In this document: piece after piece, positions 46,652 to 59,086 of the stretch
How the letters are laid out: every line of letters begins with the position of its first letter
How positions within the stretch are numbered: position 1 is the first letter of the stretch
Assembly: GCA_964035545.1 (NCBI GenBank)
Contig: OZ037768.1
Span: forward strand, 2,717,501 to 2,781,500
DNA from: Bugula neritina
Taxonomy: Eukaryota > Bryozoa > Gymnolaemata > Cheilostomatida > Bugulidae
Length of the DNA stretch: 64,000 nucleotides
Direction: 5' to 3'
Program-made: the position numbers and the translations under genes
The notes under the pieces: generated by a model
The model's database searches: none
What the model was told of the DNA's origin: nothing
The model's input: only the letters and a program-made list of their open reading frames with translations

Positions 46652-47703
46652 CTAGCTCACCTGTGAAACAAGGAAGATGCTGGAAAGAAGAGCTGAAACT
46701 TTTAGTAGCTGATAGTATTTCATCCTTTCAAAGTAGATTGAAACTCAGTACTGCATTCAAGGTAATAGTATTCACAACATCTGACCTGGATATTGATTAT
46801 GAAACAGTACTCAAGTTGCATACAAGATTTCGCGAGATTAATAGCTTGGATTTCTCTCTTATTTATATTGATAATTGAAGTAAAGAGTTAAGCATACAAA
46901 GCAAACAATACGAATGAGAACAAGTTATTATGACTTTCAATGCTTATAGAATTTGCTGGTAGGCTATTATATATGACTACGAGAAATAGTAACTCAGCAC
47001 AGGCATATACTGTACTTACATGAAGCTGTTTAAGACACAATCATTACAACTGAATACCCAACTGAGCCCAACCTCTACCTAGCTGTATAGTTGTAGTGTG
47101 AAACAGGTATTAAATCTGATAAAATCTACTAAGAATGTGAAATAGGCAATATTCTTCACTTGAGTAGATACTCTAGCCTATCATATCCCACCAATCACTA
47201 TAACGTACTACAGTTTAAATTGAGCTTTGCTGGTAATAATCCAGTGGGGGTTGACTGCTTCTATGGCACTAATTATTATAAATGTATTTTGAAACTTTAA
47301 TGCTATAAAATCGATGTTATGTTTTCATTCTGTCACATTTCATGACCTGCTGTTTAATAAAATAGAATTAAGTAGGAGCAACTTTGCATCTGTATGCAAC
47401 CTACATACTCAGTTTTAAGCCAATAAGTCTGCACTAAAGAGCTGTAGTTTGTGTGTGGGGTGAAACTACAATTCAGAGCAAAAGTAAATAGTATATGTTT
47501 AAATATTAGTGGGTTTCTGCAATATACATAATATTTCCATACAAATTAATATAACAGCATGTGAAGAAATATATGTAGCAGTAATTTAATCATATTAGTA
47601 ACAGTAATAATTATAGTATTAGTACTAGTTATAATGATAGTAATAATATAAAAATGTGATGAAAAGTTGTTATAACTGCAGGGCATTTGTCAGTATTGGC
47701 ACA

Positions 47704-48044
47704 ACAAGGTAGGGCTAACCTGCAGACAAGGTAGGGCTAACCTGCAGACAAGGTAGGGCTAACCTGCAGACAAGGTAGGGCTAACCTGCAGACAAGGTAG
47801 GGCTAACCTGCAGACAAGGTAGGGCTAACCTGCAGACAAGGTAGGGCTAACCTGCAGACAAGGTAGGGCTAACCTGCAGACAAGGTAGGGCTAACCTGCA
47901 GACAAGGTAGGGCTAACCTGCAGACAAGGTAGGGTTAACCTGCATACAAGGTAGGGTTAACCTGCATACAAGGTAGGGTTAACCTGCATACAAGGTAGGG
48001 TTAACCTGCAGACAAGGTAGGGCTAATCAGCAGACAAGGTAGGG
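47704..48044. repeat. 22-bp minisatellite, about 15 units
   Basis: Unit acaaggtagggctaacctgc plus ag, almost perfect for the first ten or so copies. A subset near 47930-48000 shares two changes (gggttaacc, tgcata), showing later block duplication. On the minus strand each full unit reads CTGCAGGTTAGC, an acceptor directly followed by a donor-like GT. Confidence 0.95.
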
Positions 48045-49638
48045 TTATTGCTTACTGCTGGAATTTTCTTACTGTTTGAAGTTTGTGAAATGATATGGGA
48101 ATAAAGGGGCCTTGTTAACATATTGCTATTATATGTATTTTATAGAGTTTGCAGTAAAGAGAAGAGGAGAAGTCCTTTGCAACCAGCTAACTTTTCACAG
48201 TAAACAAAACACATTCTACTTTTTGGATGTTTATAAACTGCAAAATGTCTTTTAAACATTATTGGATCTCAAAAACTATCATAAAAATAGCCACATTAGT
48301 GTGAACAAACCTAAGACTATAGTATCTTACAAAGATGCCTGCATAAACACTGATAGGAGGTAAAACATGTGATATATACCTACGAGTCCAGGATGTCTCT
48401 GCTTTAAATTCAAAGAATGTTTTTGAAGTTCCCTATAGCCACTTTCTCACCGGCTGCCTCAGTAACTCACAACCTGTAGTGCTGTCCCGTATGGCTAGCT
48501 GATTGATGAAAGCTGATTTATATAATGACTGCTTTGCTATACAACAGTTCAATGAACTGACACAAACGTGATACTGCACTAGCATGTGGGTTACTGCATG
48601 CAGCATATAGTATATTCAATATGACAACATGGGCATCAGATGTCACTGATAGTTCGCAGTCTACTGTAGAGATTGAAGCTATTGTTACATCTCAAGCATA
48701 ACATGATTGTATAGTAATAACACAGAGGTAGTCAGCACATATAATGTAATTATATTTTATGAGTTAGACACAACTCAGAAAGTACTAGTGTTATTATAAT
48801 GAAACAATTGTAAAATATGCTATAGTGAATAAAGTTTGCATAGAATAAACTTTGGCAACAGCTTACAAATGTTCAAGGGAAGAGTTGTATTGCTATAAAT
48901 AGGTTTGTTGAAAATTAAGTTATTAGCCTTAGAAAATATGAACAAAACACGAGTTGAAAAGTTTGCAATCTTCTTTGAACTGGTTGTACTTATGAAGTAC
49001 TATAGCTCACAGGTGTTCAGACTTTAGAGTAACTTACTCCCTAATTTATTATGTTACTCAAGTCAGTGGGGTTATTTGATGGTGCACCAGAGTACTAGTG
49101 AGTGCTTTGGCAGTTGAAAAACTCACAATTTGAGAGAAATGTAAAATATAAAATATGTGAGTTTATTAAGATATATTATCTACATATTTTACATTAAAGG
49201 CAGGCGAGGTTTGTATTTATTTGCTTTGCATTTCGAGTTGTCTTTTTTTAAATTAGGACAAGACAACTCCAAACACTCCAATAAAAAGTAAAGGTCCGAG
49301 TTAATTGAAATTTACATTTCTGCACCCGCTAAGGCCTAAGCCACCTGAATCAGCCAACTATTAGAATGAAACCAATGATTTGATGACCTTGAGGATGTGC
49401 ATGTAAAATGTGAAAGCAAAAGTCTATTTCTAATATCAATACTAAGTTTAAAGCCCAACACACTTCTGAGCACTTCGATTACAGATGCACACCTGCTAAG
49501 ATGCCTCTTTATTTTACAAGAATCATTCAATCGTCAGACAAAGTTAATAGGAGAACACATAGCGATTTAGATTTAAAGCAATAGCTCACAAATTTCTCAC
49601 CCAGCATCAGGTTCATCAAACCAAAATTTTCCAATATA

Positions 49639-49644
49639 TTTATT
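49639..49644 (-). terminator. BTB gene poly(A) signal
   Basis: Minus-strand AATAAA about 290 bases after the stop codon of the BTB-BACK gene. Plausible but unproven. Confidence 0.4.
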
Positions 49645-49932
49645 GTGTTAATGTAACTTCATAATATTTAGCCTGTAAAGTACAGAGATTATTTAAAAAG
49701 ACAGGATACTATAGCAAAAGTAATCATGCCAGAATCATTAACAAATTTTCAACGATATAAAAATAAATCTTTATAAGAAAAAACAACAATACTACATGTG
49801 AATTTTAAATATCAATACACAGAAAGCAATATAAAAAACAATAGAAGCACAGTGATTAATATCACTATATACAATTTTCACCGAAATAGAAGGTCTTACG
49901 TATTATAAATACTAGATACAGGTAAGAACAAG

Positions 49933-51390
49933 TTATTCCAGCAAGAAGATATCTAATGCTAGATATACCAAGTTTCCCAAATCATCATCATATTGATAAG
50001 GCGAATTTTTCACAACAACATCTTCAAAATTCACATCTTCAAGTTTTATGTCTGACTTCATACGACTATTAGCGAAATCAAATGATGTCAGTGGGCGTCT
50101 AAGAATAGAGCCTGCCCTTTTCTCGTGAATGTAAATGACACCCGACTTAAAAGGAACTGTTCCACAAAAATTCTGACTGATTTCCAAGCTAAGAACGCTG
50201 AGTCGCTGCTTTTCCGTGTTAGAAACAAGCATCTGCCGATGGACAAACATCTTTCGCATCAACGTGACGCAGAAACCAAATTCTCTCCCACCACTGTCAG
50301 CTTGCGACATACTGTTTTTGACTTTAAAATATGAATCCATTTTTGACCAGGAGTTTAAGCCATCAGTGTTCAACAACCGGTATTTCATGCACAAGGCACC
50401 ATCTAAATACAGGCGGTAGTTAGGTAAAGCCATAACACTCGATCGCTTAGCCTTCACAACTACATGGTATTTGTAGGCATCGCAGAGCAATGCCTTTATA
50501 ATCGAGGTTGACAACTTAAAATTGGTTGAAGTTTTGTCACTGAAAAGTCTTTTTGGACAATTTTCAACATAACTCATTTCTTGTACATGCATATATGGAA
50601 GGCGTAGAACTTCACTGAATTTCTGCAGAAGTTCAATTCGTTCATTTTCATTGTACTTCATTAAAAGCCACGATTCAAAGAGTTTAAACAAAGAAAACTC
50701 AGTGCGACAAACTATTTCATTTGATGATAAAAATTCTACCATATCATCTTCGTCGAGAGAAGCGATAATGTTTTCATTAGTCATAATCAGCTCGATATTA
50801 CTAAAGAGAAGAGATTTTAGGACATTGACACAGTCCTGTCGTTTGCAGAGTATCTTGTTAATCATTTTCCAGCCATTTAGAGCTGATAGTAGATCACCAG
50901 TCAATTTCACATCAAGATTGAAAACATCCAAACATTCATTCAAAAGGGAGTCCAACGCATACTTGTCGCCATAGTAGACGAGTGCTTCAACGTTCTGCAA
51001 ACAGATGCGGAGAGGCAAGCCGTACAAATACTTCAAGAAATCCTGAAATGCGTCAACGTATGTCTCAACCTCAGTAAGGACAATTTCATTAGCAGTTGAT
51101 TCTTGCCAATTAACTCCATAGAGCATAGCTCTGAACACAGGACTTTGGGCAAGAACTATCCTATGAGCAGGATATTTATGTTTTCCCACTGCTAATAATA
51201 AGTCATGAGTTTCAAAGTCCCCATAAGTGCTTGAAATATGCCTAACTATATTACTTGCATGATTTGTGCAGTTTTTCCCTCCACTCCCAGTAGAATTACC
51301 ATTAAGTGCCGATTCGCCAACAATGTGCCTATTTGACGAATCTAAGCTATCTCTTCTGGACATAGAACTAGAAGGCCCTATACCTGCCAT
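49933..51390 (-). CDS. BTB-BACK protein, BTBD17-like
   Basis: Single uninterrupted frame of 485 aa, with no intron, unlike every neighbour. A Ser/Asn-rich leader (1-45) precedes a BTB/POZ domain at about 50-165 (DLLLAVGKHKYPAHRIVLAQ, SPVFRAMLYG). The BACK helices follow at about 165-270 (FNLDVKLTGDLLSALNGW, FESWLLMKY), then a beta-rich C-terminal region with a TRAF/MATH-like flavour. This layout suits the BTBD17 family better than Kelch proteins, because no Kelch repeats follow. BTB proteins commonly serve as substrate adaptors of CUL3 ubiquitin ligases; that role is not shown here. The first ATG after the upstream stop is used. It stands between two receptor genes without any evident functional link. 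Confidence 0.82.
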   Translation of the reverse strand: MAGIGPSSSMSRRDSLDSSNRHIVGESALNGNSTGSGGKNCTNHASNIVRHISSTYGDFETHDLLLAVGKHKYPAHRIVLAQSPVFRAMLYGVNWQESTANEIVLTEVETYVDAFQDFLKYLYGLPLRICLQNVEALVYYGDKYALDSLLNECLDVFNLDVKLTGDLLSALNGWKMINKILCKRQDCVNVLKSLLFSNIELIMTNENIIASLDEDDMVEFLSSNEIVCRTEFSLFKLFESWLLMKYNENERIELLQKFSEVLRLPYMHVQEMSYVENCPKRLFSDKTSTNFKLSTSIIKALLCDAYKYHVVVKAKRSSVMALPNYRLYLDGALCMKYRLLNTDGLNSWSKMDSYFKVKNSMSQADSGGREFGFCVTLMRKMFVHRQMLVSNTEKQRLSVLSLEISQNFCGTVPFKSGVIYIHEKRAGSILRRPLTSFDFANSRMKSDIKLEDVNFEDVVVKNSPYQYDDDLGNLVYLALDIFLLE

Positions 51391-51856
51391 ATTTGTTTAC
51401 AGCCTGGGTTCTAACAACATTTCTACAAGGAGCATTATGTAACGAAATACATGAACTTCAATATATTATTAAAATGAAAACAATTTTATAGGAACCTAAG
51501 CTACAACTTATACTATTAGCAGCTTACTTGATCATGGTGATAAATAAACACGACTATTGTTGAAGATATCACTGGATGTTTTACGTCCTTGACCTAAATT
51601 GCTTGTTGCCATTCGCTCAGTAATATTTATCTAGAAATTTGCATAAAATAATTAAAATAAATACCAATAAGCTATTACTATACACATTGATATGCCTTGT
51701 AACTTGTAAGTGTTTTCACACAAAATAAAACGCTTTATATTGACTTCGATAGCAACTAAAAGTGAGCTCGAGCCTTACAAAAAGCTAAACTGAAACTCAA
51801 ATTTAATTAAAATTTCAACGGCTCAAATTAACCTCTAGTAGTAGTACTAGTAGTAC

Positions 51857-51938
<82 letters not shown>

Positions 51939-53493
51939 TCAAGTTGAAGTTCAAGTTCAAACTTCAAGTTTAAATTTAATTTTATTCGAATTTGAATTCA
52001 AATAAGTTTATTTAAATTTTAATAATTTTAGTTTAATTTTTCAGTTAATTAATATGAATTGCAATAAATGGATTATAATTATTCTCAATTATTATTATAT
52101 TTATTGTTATGCAAAAAGTTTTAGTGAAAAAGAATAATTATCATTGATAATATAATACTACTCATTACTAGTACTAGTAGTAGTACAGTAGTAGTAATAC
52201 TAATAGTAATATTAATAGTATTAGTTAATAATACTAATACTTATACTAACACTAATAGTAATAGTAATACTATAGTAATAGTATAAATAAAACTAGAAGA
52301 GCTAGACCTAGTAATAGTATTACATTTACTATTATTTACAATTGATATTACTTATAGTTATCGGTATAAGTATGGGTTTTATAATTCAAATTGTATGCAT
52401 TTATCGTGATCATTATCATGATCATCTAGATATTAGTTACACGTACTGTTAGACAATAGTTATGGTCAGATCAGATGGAATATTTGATAACAGATAACAT
52501 TCTACTAGTATTTGTACAGTTTTAATTAATGAAATTACAATATTTAATTTACAAGGTTATTAGTTTGCAAATAGAAAAAATTCAATCTTATAGCAATTAT
52601 AATCAGTTCTGTTAAAATTGTCCACTTTGCATATTGTTTTGTGGTTGTTTTTTTGTGTTATAACAAGTAGTAGTAGTAGTAATATTTAGATTGGTGTACT
52701 TCCATTTATACAAAATCCTTTTTACTCTTTTTTATATTTATAGCATATTTGTCACTGCAATAACACTTAATTTGTTTGTATTTCAACATTCAATTAACTA
52801 TACTGTTATATTATGCCTTTTATATTAATATTATTAAAAAGCTTTAAATGTATTGAGTTTTCAAACATACTGCTTTGTTCAATTTGAAAACAAAATCACC
52901 AGAATGTTTGAAATTGTAGCATTTAACTTAACGTGACGCCTTCATTATACACTTTGCCTTCTTGCCAGATAAATTCAGTAAAGTATAATTAGTAAGCAAC
53001 TAACTTTTCTCACTCATAAACCATAAAAACATGTTAGTTATCACATAAATCATACTTGAAGGTTTATCGTGAAGTAAAATACGGGTATTAGTGATTTTCA
53101 CAAAATTCACCGCTAATTTGTTATTGGTTGAATGTTGAGACAAGACTTTTTTCCTTCAGGGTTGTGAGAGTGCTATCAAGCAGTCTTACAATAACTAACG
53201 TGACCACAGACTGGTGTTGGTAGTGCACCTAATTTATATTGTCTTACTGAGTGAATTAAAGGCTTCAATATCATACAAAAACTATAAGATGTCAATGTTA
53301 ACCCAACTTATTGTTGGAACTTGATAATGTTTGATATGCTACAGCTAACAGTATATTTTTAAATCAATTTATTTTTCATGATTCTTTAAGTTTTTGTTGT
53401 TTGTTAGTTTGTGTTTATTAGTTTGTAATTGCTTGTGATTTTGTACAATGTTATATTTGCATTTCAGACTTACTTTAATAGGAAAGTTAGGTG
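51391..53493. other. Divergent intergenic region, BTB gene / receptor C
   Basis: Head-to-head spacer of 2.1 kb that should carry the promoters of both genes. It contains (GTA)n at about 51836-51939, followed by a run of ttcaag/ttgaag-type hexamers (51940-51980), and a second TAG/TAA triplet region at 52153-52320. No coding exon is recognised. Confidence 0.5.
51836..51939. repeat. (GTA)n microsatellite
   Basis: A pure TAG/GTA triplet run of about 25-30 units preceded by interrupted tagtac units. Confidence 0.95.
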
Positions 53494-56400
53494 ATGGCTA
53501 GTGACAGATATATGTACAACCACTTTCTACTGCTACTACTACTGAACACTGCAGGTATGAATTTAGGTTAGATATTTTTGTGGTTTGCTTTCTACGTTAA
53601 TCCCAATGCCAGTCAGATGGGTGATTCAATCGTTAAATAATTAATGTATCTGTCAAAAATCATGATATATTGTTATTTCCATGTGTACAACCAGACTGGC
53701 TGTTGAAACAACTAAGATTAATGGGCTGAACATATTACTTGTAGTTATTGTTTGTGTTAATGCTTCTAAGCATAATAGTATGTACTTATATGGCTTGGTG
53801 TTATACTTGGATGGTATCTTTATAAACTGTACTTGAATGAAGGTGATACAGTTTTCTGGGTACCTGTGCATAATAGGTGTTGAGAAGTGGCCTACCCTAC
53901 CCTTACACTCTTGTTTCAGTTAATTAGTTTCTGCTTTGATTATTTTACTCCATGTTACTAAATCTGACGCTATTTTGAAAGTGGATCAAATAAAGATTGG
54001 GGAAGGGGGGCTTAGGATGGGGGGGGGGTTGTGTAAAATTACTTTCTCATGCCATCAGCAAACCTAACACATAATGTAAGTTTAAGTCTAACCTTAATGT
54101 ACCTATACGTAATTCAAGTAACTTCTATAGCTCTCTGCACATCTACTCTTTCCTGATATGACATTATAATATACAAGTCGCACAGTGTTGTTGGGAAATG
54201 ACTTCTGAGGCTAAATTAGACCTTGGTTAGTCTGAGATTGCGGTATAACCTGTCAAGGTGTCATGTTCATGTCACCAATCACGCCTTCCGGCTACATTGT
54301 ACAACTGATATGCTGCACTTCCAGGTAGTATAGAATACGGAGAGCTGGTTTCCTCTCTACACGCCCAGCTATTTAAGAACTACAATGCCTTGTACAGACC
54401 ACAGCAATTAACTGATGTGAACATTACCATGTCTTTAGCCTCCGTTGTGGACGTGGTGAGTAGTCCATAACATGTTCATGCCTTCATTGGAAAATAATAC
54501 ATACACTGTGGCAAGCTTCTTACCAGTGAAACTGTGGTCACAAATAACAGATTGTGAAGTGTAAAATGGTCTTAAATTGTTATTATTTCATACAGCCACT
54601 TTCCAATTTATGTACACTTGCATGTTATATTACAGCCATTGCACTGTTATGTTTGGCACATGATATCTGTAGAAGATGTATTCTTTACCTTTAATCCAGT
54701 TCTTTTTTTTAGTTGACTGGCTCCTTTTACTACAGTAAGTTTGGTTGTGATTGTGAACAGCAAGTGCCTTGAAACTGCTGGTTTTTGCTTCTAGCTCATA
54801 GTTACTTTGCCACTTTCACCTTACTATTTCCTGTTGGTGTTGTTTGCACGCACATAATAATTTTTCTTTTTCTCTTTGCTTTTCTGAGTTTTCAACTGCA
54901 AGCATTGATCTGTTTTGTAGATATTTACATTTAGTTGTTTGAGTTTGCTCAGTGAGCATGGTTCCTGTATTGTATATGCTACTTTCATTTATTGCCGACA
55001 TTTGTGTAGGCTCCCATGTATTTCTCTGCTACATTCTAAATGTTAGCATGGCTTCACCTGAACACTATTTTTTTATTTAGAATGAAAAAGAAGGCCACAT
55101 TACTACTACATTCGTACCTAAAATGGTAAGCCTAATAATTATCAACATAACAAACACATGATGTATGCGTAGGATGTGTGAAACCACCTTATAAATCAAT
55201 GGGGCTTCCTTTCCAAATATAACATTTATTTTTAACTTAACACAATAAGCAAGCAAGAATTTGTCTTTTTCTCACTATTTTTCAAAGTCAGAATTGAAAA
55301 GCTGTTTAAAGACGATCTTTAAAATATAAAATGCTTATAGAGCTGGGTAGACCCTAGACTACGGTGGGACGATTCCAACAACTCAGAATTTAAAAAGATT
55401 GATCACCTGCAGGTTCGGAGGTCAGATGTTTGGGTACCTGACCTGGAGGTGTTGAACAGGTGAGTGGTCAGTGTGTTGAACAGGTGGGTGGTCAGTGTGT
55501 TGAACAGGTAGGTGGTCAGTGTGTTGAACAGGTGGGTGGTCAGTGTGTTGAACAGGTGGGTGGTCAGTTGTGTTGAACAGGTGGGTGGTCAGTGTGTCGA
55601 ACAGGTGGGTGGTCAGTGTGTCGAACAGGTGGGTGGTCAGTGAGTTGAACAGGTGGGTGGTCAGTGTGTTGAACAGGTGGGTGGTCAGTGTGTTGAACAG
55701 GTGAGCGGTCAGTGTGTTGAACAGGTGGGCGGTCAGTGTGTTGAACAGGTGGGTGGTCAGTGTGTTGAACAGGTGGGTGGTCAGTGTGTTGAACAGGTGG
55801 GTGGTCATCAATTGTGTTGAGTCATCTGTATCTAGAACTAATGCTGATACCTGTATAATTTGTTTACTCAACTGTACCATATGTTATGCTACCTTACAGA
55901 TTCCAAGACGTAGCTCATGACTTATCTCTGCTGCCTTTAGTCTGGGTTCACGGAGATGGCACTGTATACTATGTCCCTCGCCAGACCTACCAGACACCTT
56001 GCCGCTTCAACATGCATAAATTTCCATACGACAGCCAGCACTGTCAGATTATACTGGGGTCGTGGGCTTATCTCCCTAGTGAGGTAGGCATTACCAACTG
56101 CCTTCACCTACTTGTACTTATAGAAACAACTACTATGTTGTATGGTAGGGGTGCGGGAGTACCCCTCCCCCCCAAGATTGTTTAGGGAACTTTAAGAGAT
56201 ACTTTGTCTATTTAAAATATTGCTATGTTCAATATTAGTAGTTTGTCAGTTTATGAAATCATGTTATGTAATGTAAAACATAGACATAGTAGAAGGGTGC
56301 CTGTAGTATAGGAGAAATGAATGAAGAGCACAGGCTAAATTAGTTGGGGAGTTACTATTCTATGGGAACCACACACTATAAAATATGGGCATGTTTTAGT

Positions 56401-59086
56401 TCTGGTATACTAATCATAAATTCACAGAGAAAAGTTGATCTGGAATAATTTCATCAAATTTTTTTATTTGTAACTTTTAGCTATTTTCAGTCTTTTCATG
56501 TTCTGGTTTTTTCGTAAACTAGAAGTTCAGTTTGTCTAGCGTCATGCAGATAATAATATTTTAGAATCAATAAATCAAATCAGTTGATTAATAGAGAATT
56601 TCATGAAACCATACTGCTTGGTGATAATTTGAGTAATGGCTATATTCTGATGTATTATATGTTACATAACTGTGGTATAATTAAAGTCTAAACAAAAACC
56701 TTCTCTTATGCAGATTGACTTTCACCTGTACAAAAATGGCACAGATCACCAGCTGTTAGTTGAGCACAACGACTTTATTCTCACTGTACTCAACATTACC
56801 AGAGTGGAGGCAACTTTCGATGGCATCTCCACGCACTTTGTCGAACTGTATGTAGACATATTCCTAGCCAGACGTCCTAAGTTCTTCTACTATATGTATC
56901 TCATGCCGGCAGATATAATGGTGTTTATATTACCTTTTGTTCACCTTCTACCTCCTTCTTCCGAGAGCAGACAGGCTTTGTGTAAGTATTTACTCTGGCT
57001 TTTGAGAGAAAATTTTTACAATCTAAGCATTGGTACAAATTCAGTGTAATATTCTTTTTCTGGTTTCTCATACTTTTGCGTTTCTGCTTCACCTATTTAT
57101 ATTTATTACTTGAGTAATTGGTATCATTTATAAGTTTTATGTGACATTCATATTTGTTGGAATTTGGTGTGTGTTACAGTGGGGGCAATTCTCATAAGTG
57201 CGATACTGATGCTGAACACACTGAACGATTTTATGCCTAGTTATGCTACCGCTGAAGCGCCACAGCCCTGTAAGTAGCATATTCACACCACTTTGTTCTT
57301 ACTGTTTATTTAAACATAGTCATTAAAATAATTTACTTCAGTTTTTTTTATAATTTTAGTATGAAACACAATTTAAACCCCAAATGTCTAGACTGTTGAG
57401 ATGAGAAAATGACTGTATAAATTGATTAAGCAATGAACTGCTAGTAAATTTCAACTAATGAAGAATAACTAAGAATCAAATACTGATGAAACACAGAGCC
57501 TTTACATAGCATATTTTTATAACTCTACAAATATATAACCAATAGCCAAATAACAAATCTTACATATTTACTTTTATTCGTCACATCTCCAGTTTGTGTC
57601 ATGACAATAGAATGAAATTGAGGCATATATTCAAATTGGTTAAGTTCTTCATTAGTGATTGTATGTGATGTATTAAATACAAATGTAGCTCTTAGTTGGT
57701 TACTCTTAGTGTTTCTATTACACACCGTCACCTCTACTCACTAGAACTCACTTATGATTACTATCACTATCACTCACCAAGTTCATCCCTTTTCTGTCAG
57801 TTTTGTTCATAATGATAACTTCCATATAAGTCTATCACCCTTACACTATATACTATAGTTGTGCACATCTTTGCTGGTAAACTATGTAAATATTGTATTA
57901 CTTCGAGGTGGTTGACTGATTTCGTCTTGGCTTACCTTGTTATTATTAGTTCTACACCTGCATTCAATAAATAGAAGCTCATTTTCAGAGAGGTTTGCAA
58001 GTTACAGATCTTTGAACTCTTATTTTAGTAAAACTCTACTTGGCGTGTATAATGTCTACACTCATAAGTATCTTTGGAAGTTGTGTTACCATGTCACTGG
58101 CTCGTACCGACGCCAAGACTGGACGAGTACCACGGGCTATTCAGAAAGTAAGTTCACCGAGGCTATGCTGTGTTGTGAACTGAGTCTAGAAGCTATGCTG
58201 TGTTGTGTACTGAATCTAGAGGTGAGATGATACTAATATCGTTACACTGCTACTTCTGTCTCATCTACATATTGATGTGTTATCAGATCCTGACCGTCTG
58301 TACGCCGTGCAAACAAGCGCAGCGAAATGAACACGCCAGCTATCAGCTGCTACATCTGGAGAAAATGCTTCAGATGTCTGCAGAAGGTGAAGAGAATGGG
58401 GAGGAGCTTCATTCAGCCAATAACGTCACAGATAACGCGGTGAGTAGTAATAGCTGATAGGACTAGTTAGTACTGAAGTTTTTATTTAGGTCACGTGTAG
58501 TTGGCTTACATAGGTATTGGCAGCTGATGATTATATATATATATGCTCAACAGTCGCATTATTTGAGGTATTCCTGTGATGTGTTGGTGTAAAACTTTTT
58601 ATATAAATTTATTTTTACATGAAAAAACTAATATATTTGTGTAAAATGTGCAGTCCTGTGAGACTTCCGTGTGTAAGGATTTGTCAAGTGAGCTATGAGC
58701 TGTGTATGCTGTGGCACATGGATCATGATCAGATGCCCTTCCTAACATCACCAGTAACCCTGCAGGGGTTTGCACTCATGACCTTAGGCTAGCTAGGCCT
58801 ATAGCTACTCCTGTTTCTTCCTTTTTAAATGTTCTGAGATAAAATCATGCATGCTTTACATCTAAGTTGAGAGTTGTGATTCCAGGAAGAAGCGAGACAA
58901 CTCCACCAGCAAGAGCAGAGAGGCACCATGAAGGTACTGCAACAGCTAGTCAGTGAGCTACAACTTGCCCGGTATCGGGAACAGGTCAAGGTCGAATGGG
59001 TCAACTTTGCACAACTCGTCGATAAGATTTTTGTTATTGGATTTTTTATTTCTGGAATCTGCTTGCTCAAGTATAACCACTACTAG
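53494..59086 (+). CDS. Nicotinic receptor-like subunit C (non-alpha)
   Basis: Cys-loop nicotinic-type subunit, about 456 aa. Exons: 53494-53554, 54325-54455, 55081-55125, 55341-55459, 55900-56083, 56714-56981, 57180-57269, 58029-58147, 58287-58439, 58886-59086. Signal peptide MASDRYMYNHFLLLLLLNTA. Ligand-domain features include DVWVPDLEVL (loop A) and a Cys-loop of 13 residues (CRFNMHKFPYDSQHC). Loop C has no Cys pair, so it is non-alpha. M1 is FFYYMYLMPADIMVFIL, M2 LGAILISAILMLNTLNDF, M3 YLACIMSTLISIFG, M4 IFVIGFFISGICLLKY. The last codons AAG TAT AAC CAC TAC TAG are also the first bases of a 38-bp minisatellite. The exon 4 donor lies inside a 24-bp minisatellite unit. Compared with A and B, exon 2 is split in two, and the loop C and M1 exons are fused. 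Confidence 0.9.
55448..55808 (+). repeat. 24-bp minisatellite built on a receptor C donor
   Basis: About fifteen units of gtgtgttgaacaggtgggtg plus gtca. The first unit is the end of coding exon 55341-55459 (GTGTTGAACAG) with its donor GTGAGT, so each later copy repeats the last 11 exon bases and a donor-like GTGGGT. Long frames through it on either strand are artefacts of the eight-codon period. Confidence 0.93.

Larger units (their letters stand above)
46652..49932. other. Intergenic region upstream of receptor B
   Basis: Upstream (5') side of receptor B and 3' flank of the BTB gene. It contains a 22-bp minisatellite (47704-48044) and a short TAG/GTA-type triplet run at about 47580-47655. 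Open frames at 46633-46878 and 49336-49530 show no family resemblance. No gene is seen otherwise. Confidence 0.5.

Noticed and set aside
47704-48044. CRISPR-like regular array
   Set aside because: Units are contiguous 22-bp repeats without unique spacers, in a eukaryotic sequence with introns. The same holds for the 40-, 38-, 30-, 27- and 24-bp arrays.
55422-55880. 152-codon minus-strand frame with eight-residue repeats
   Set aside because: It is the antisense of the 24-bp minisatellite in receptor C intron 4; no start context, domain or splice support.
57525-57731. 68-codon minus-strand frame in a receptor C intron
   Set aside because: No domain recognised, and it lies in the intron between the M2 and M3 exons, which join perfectly without it.
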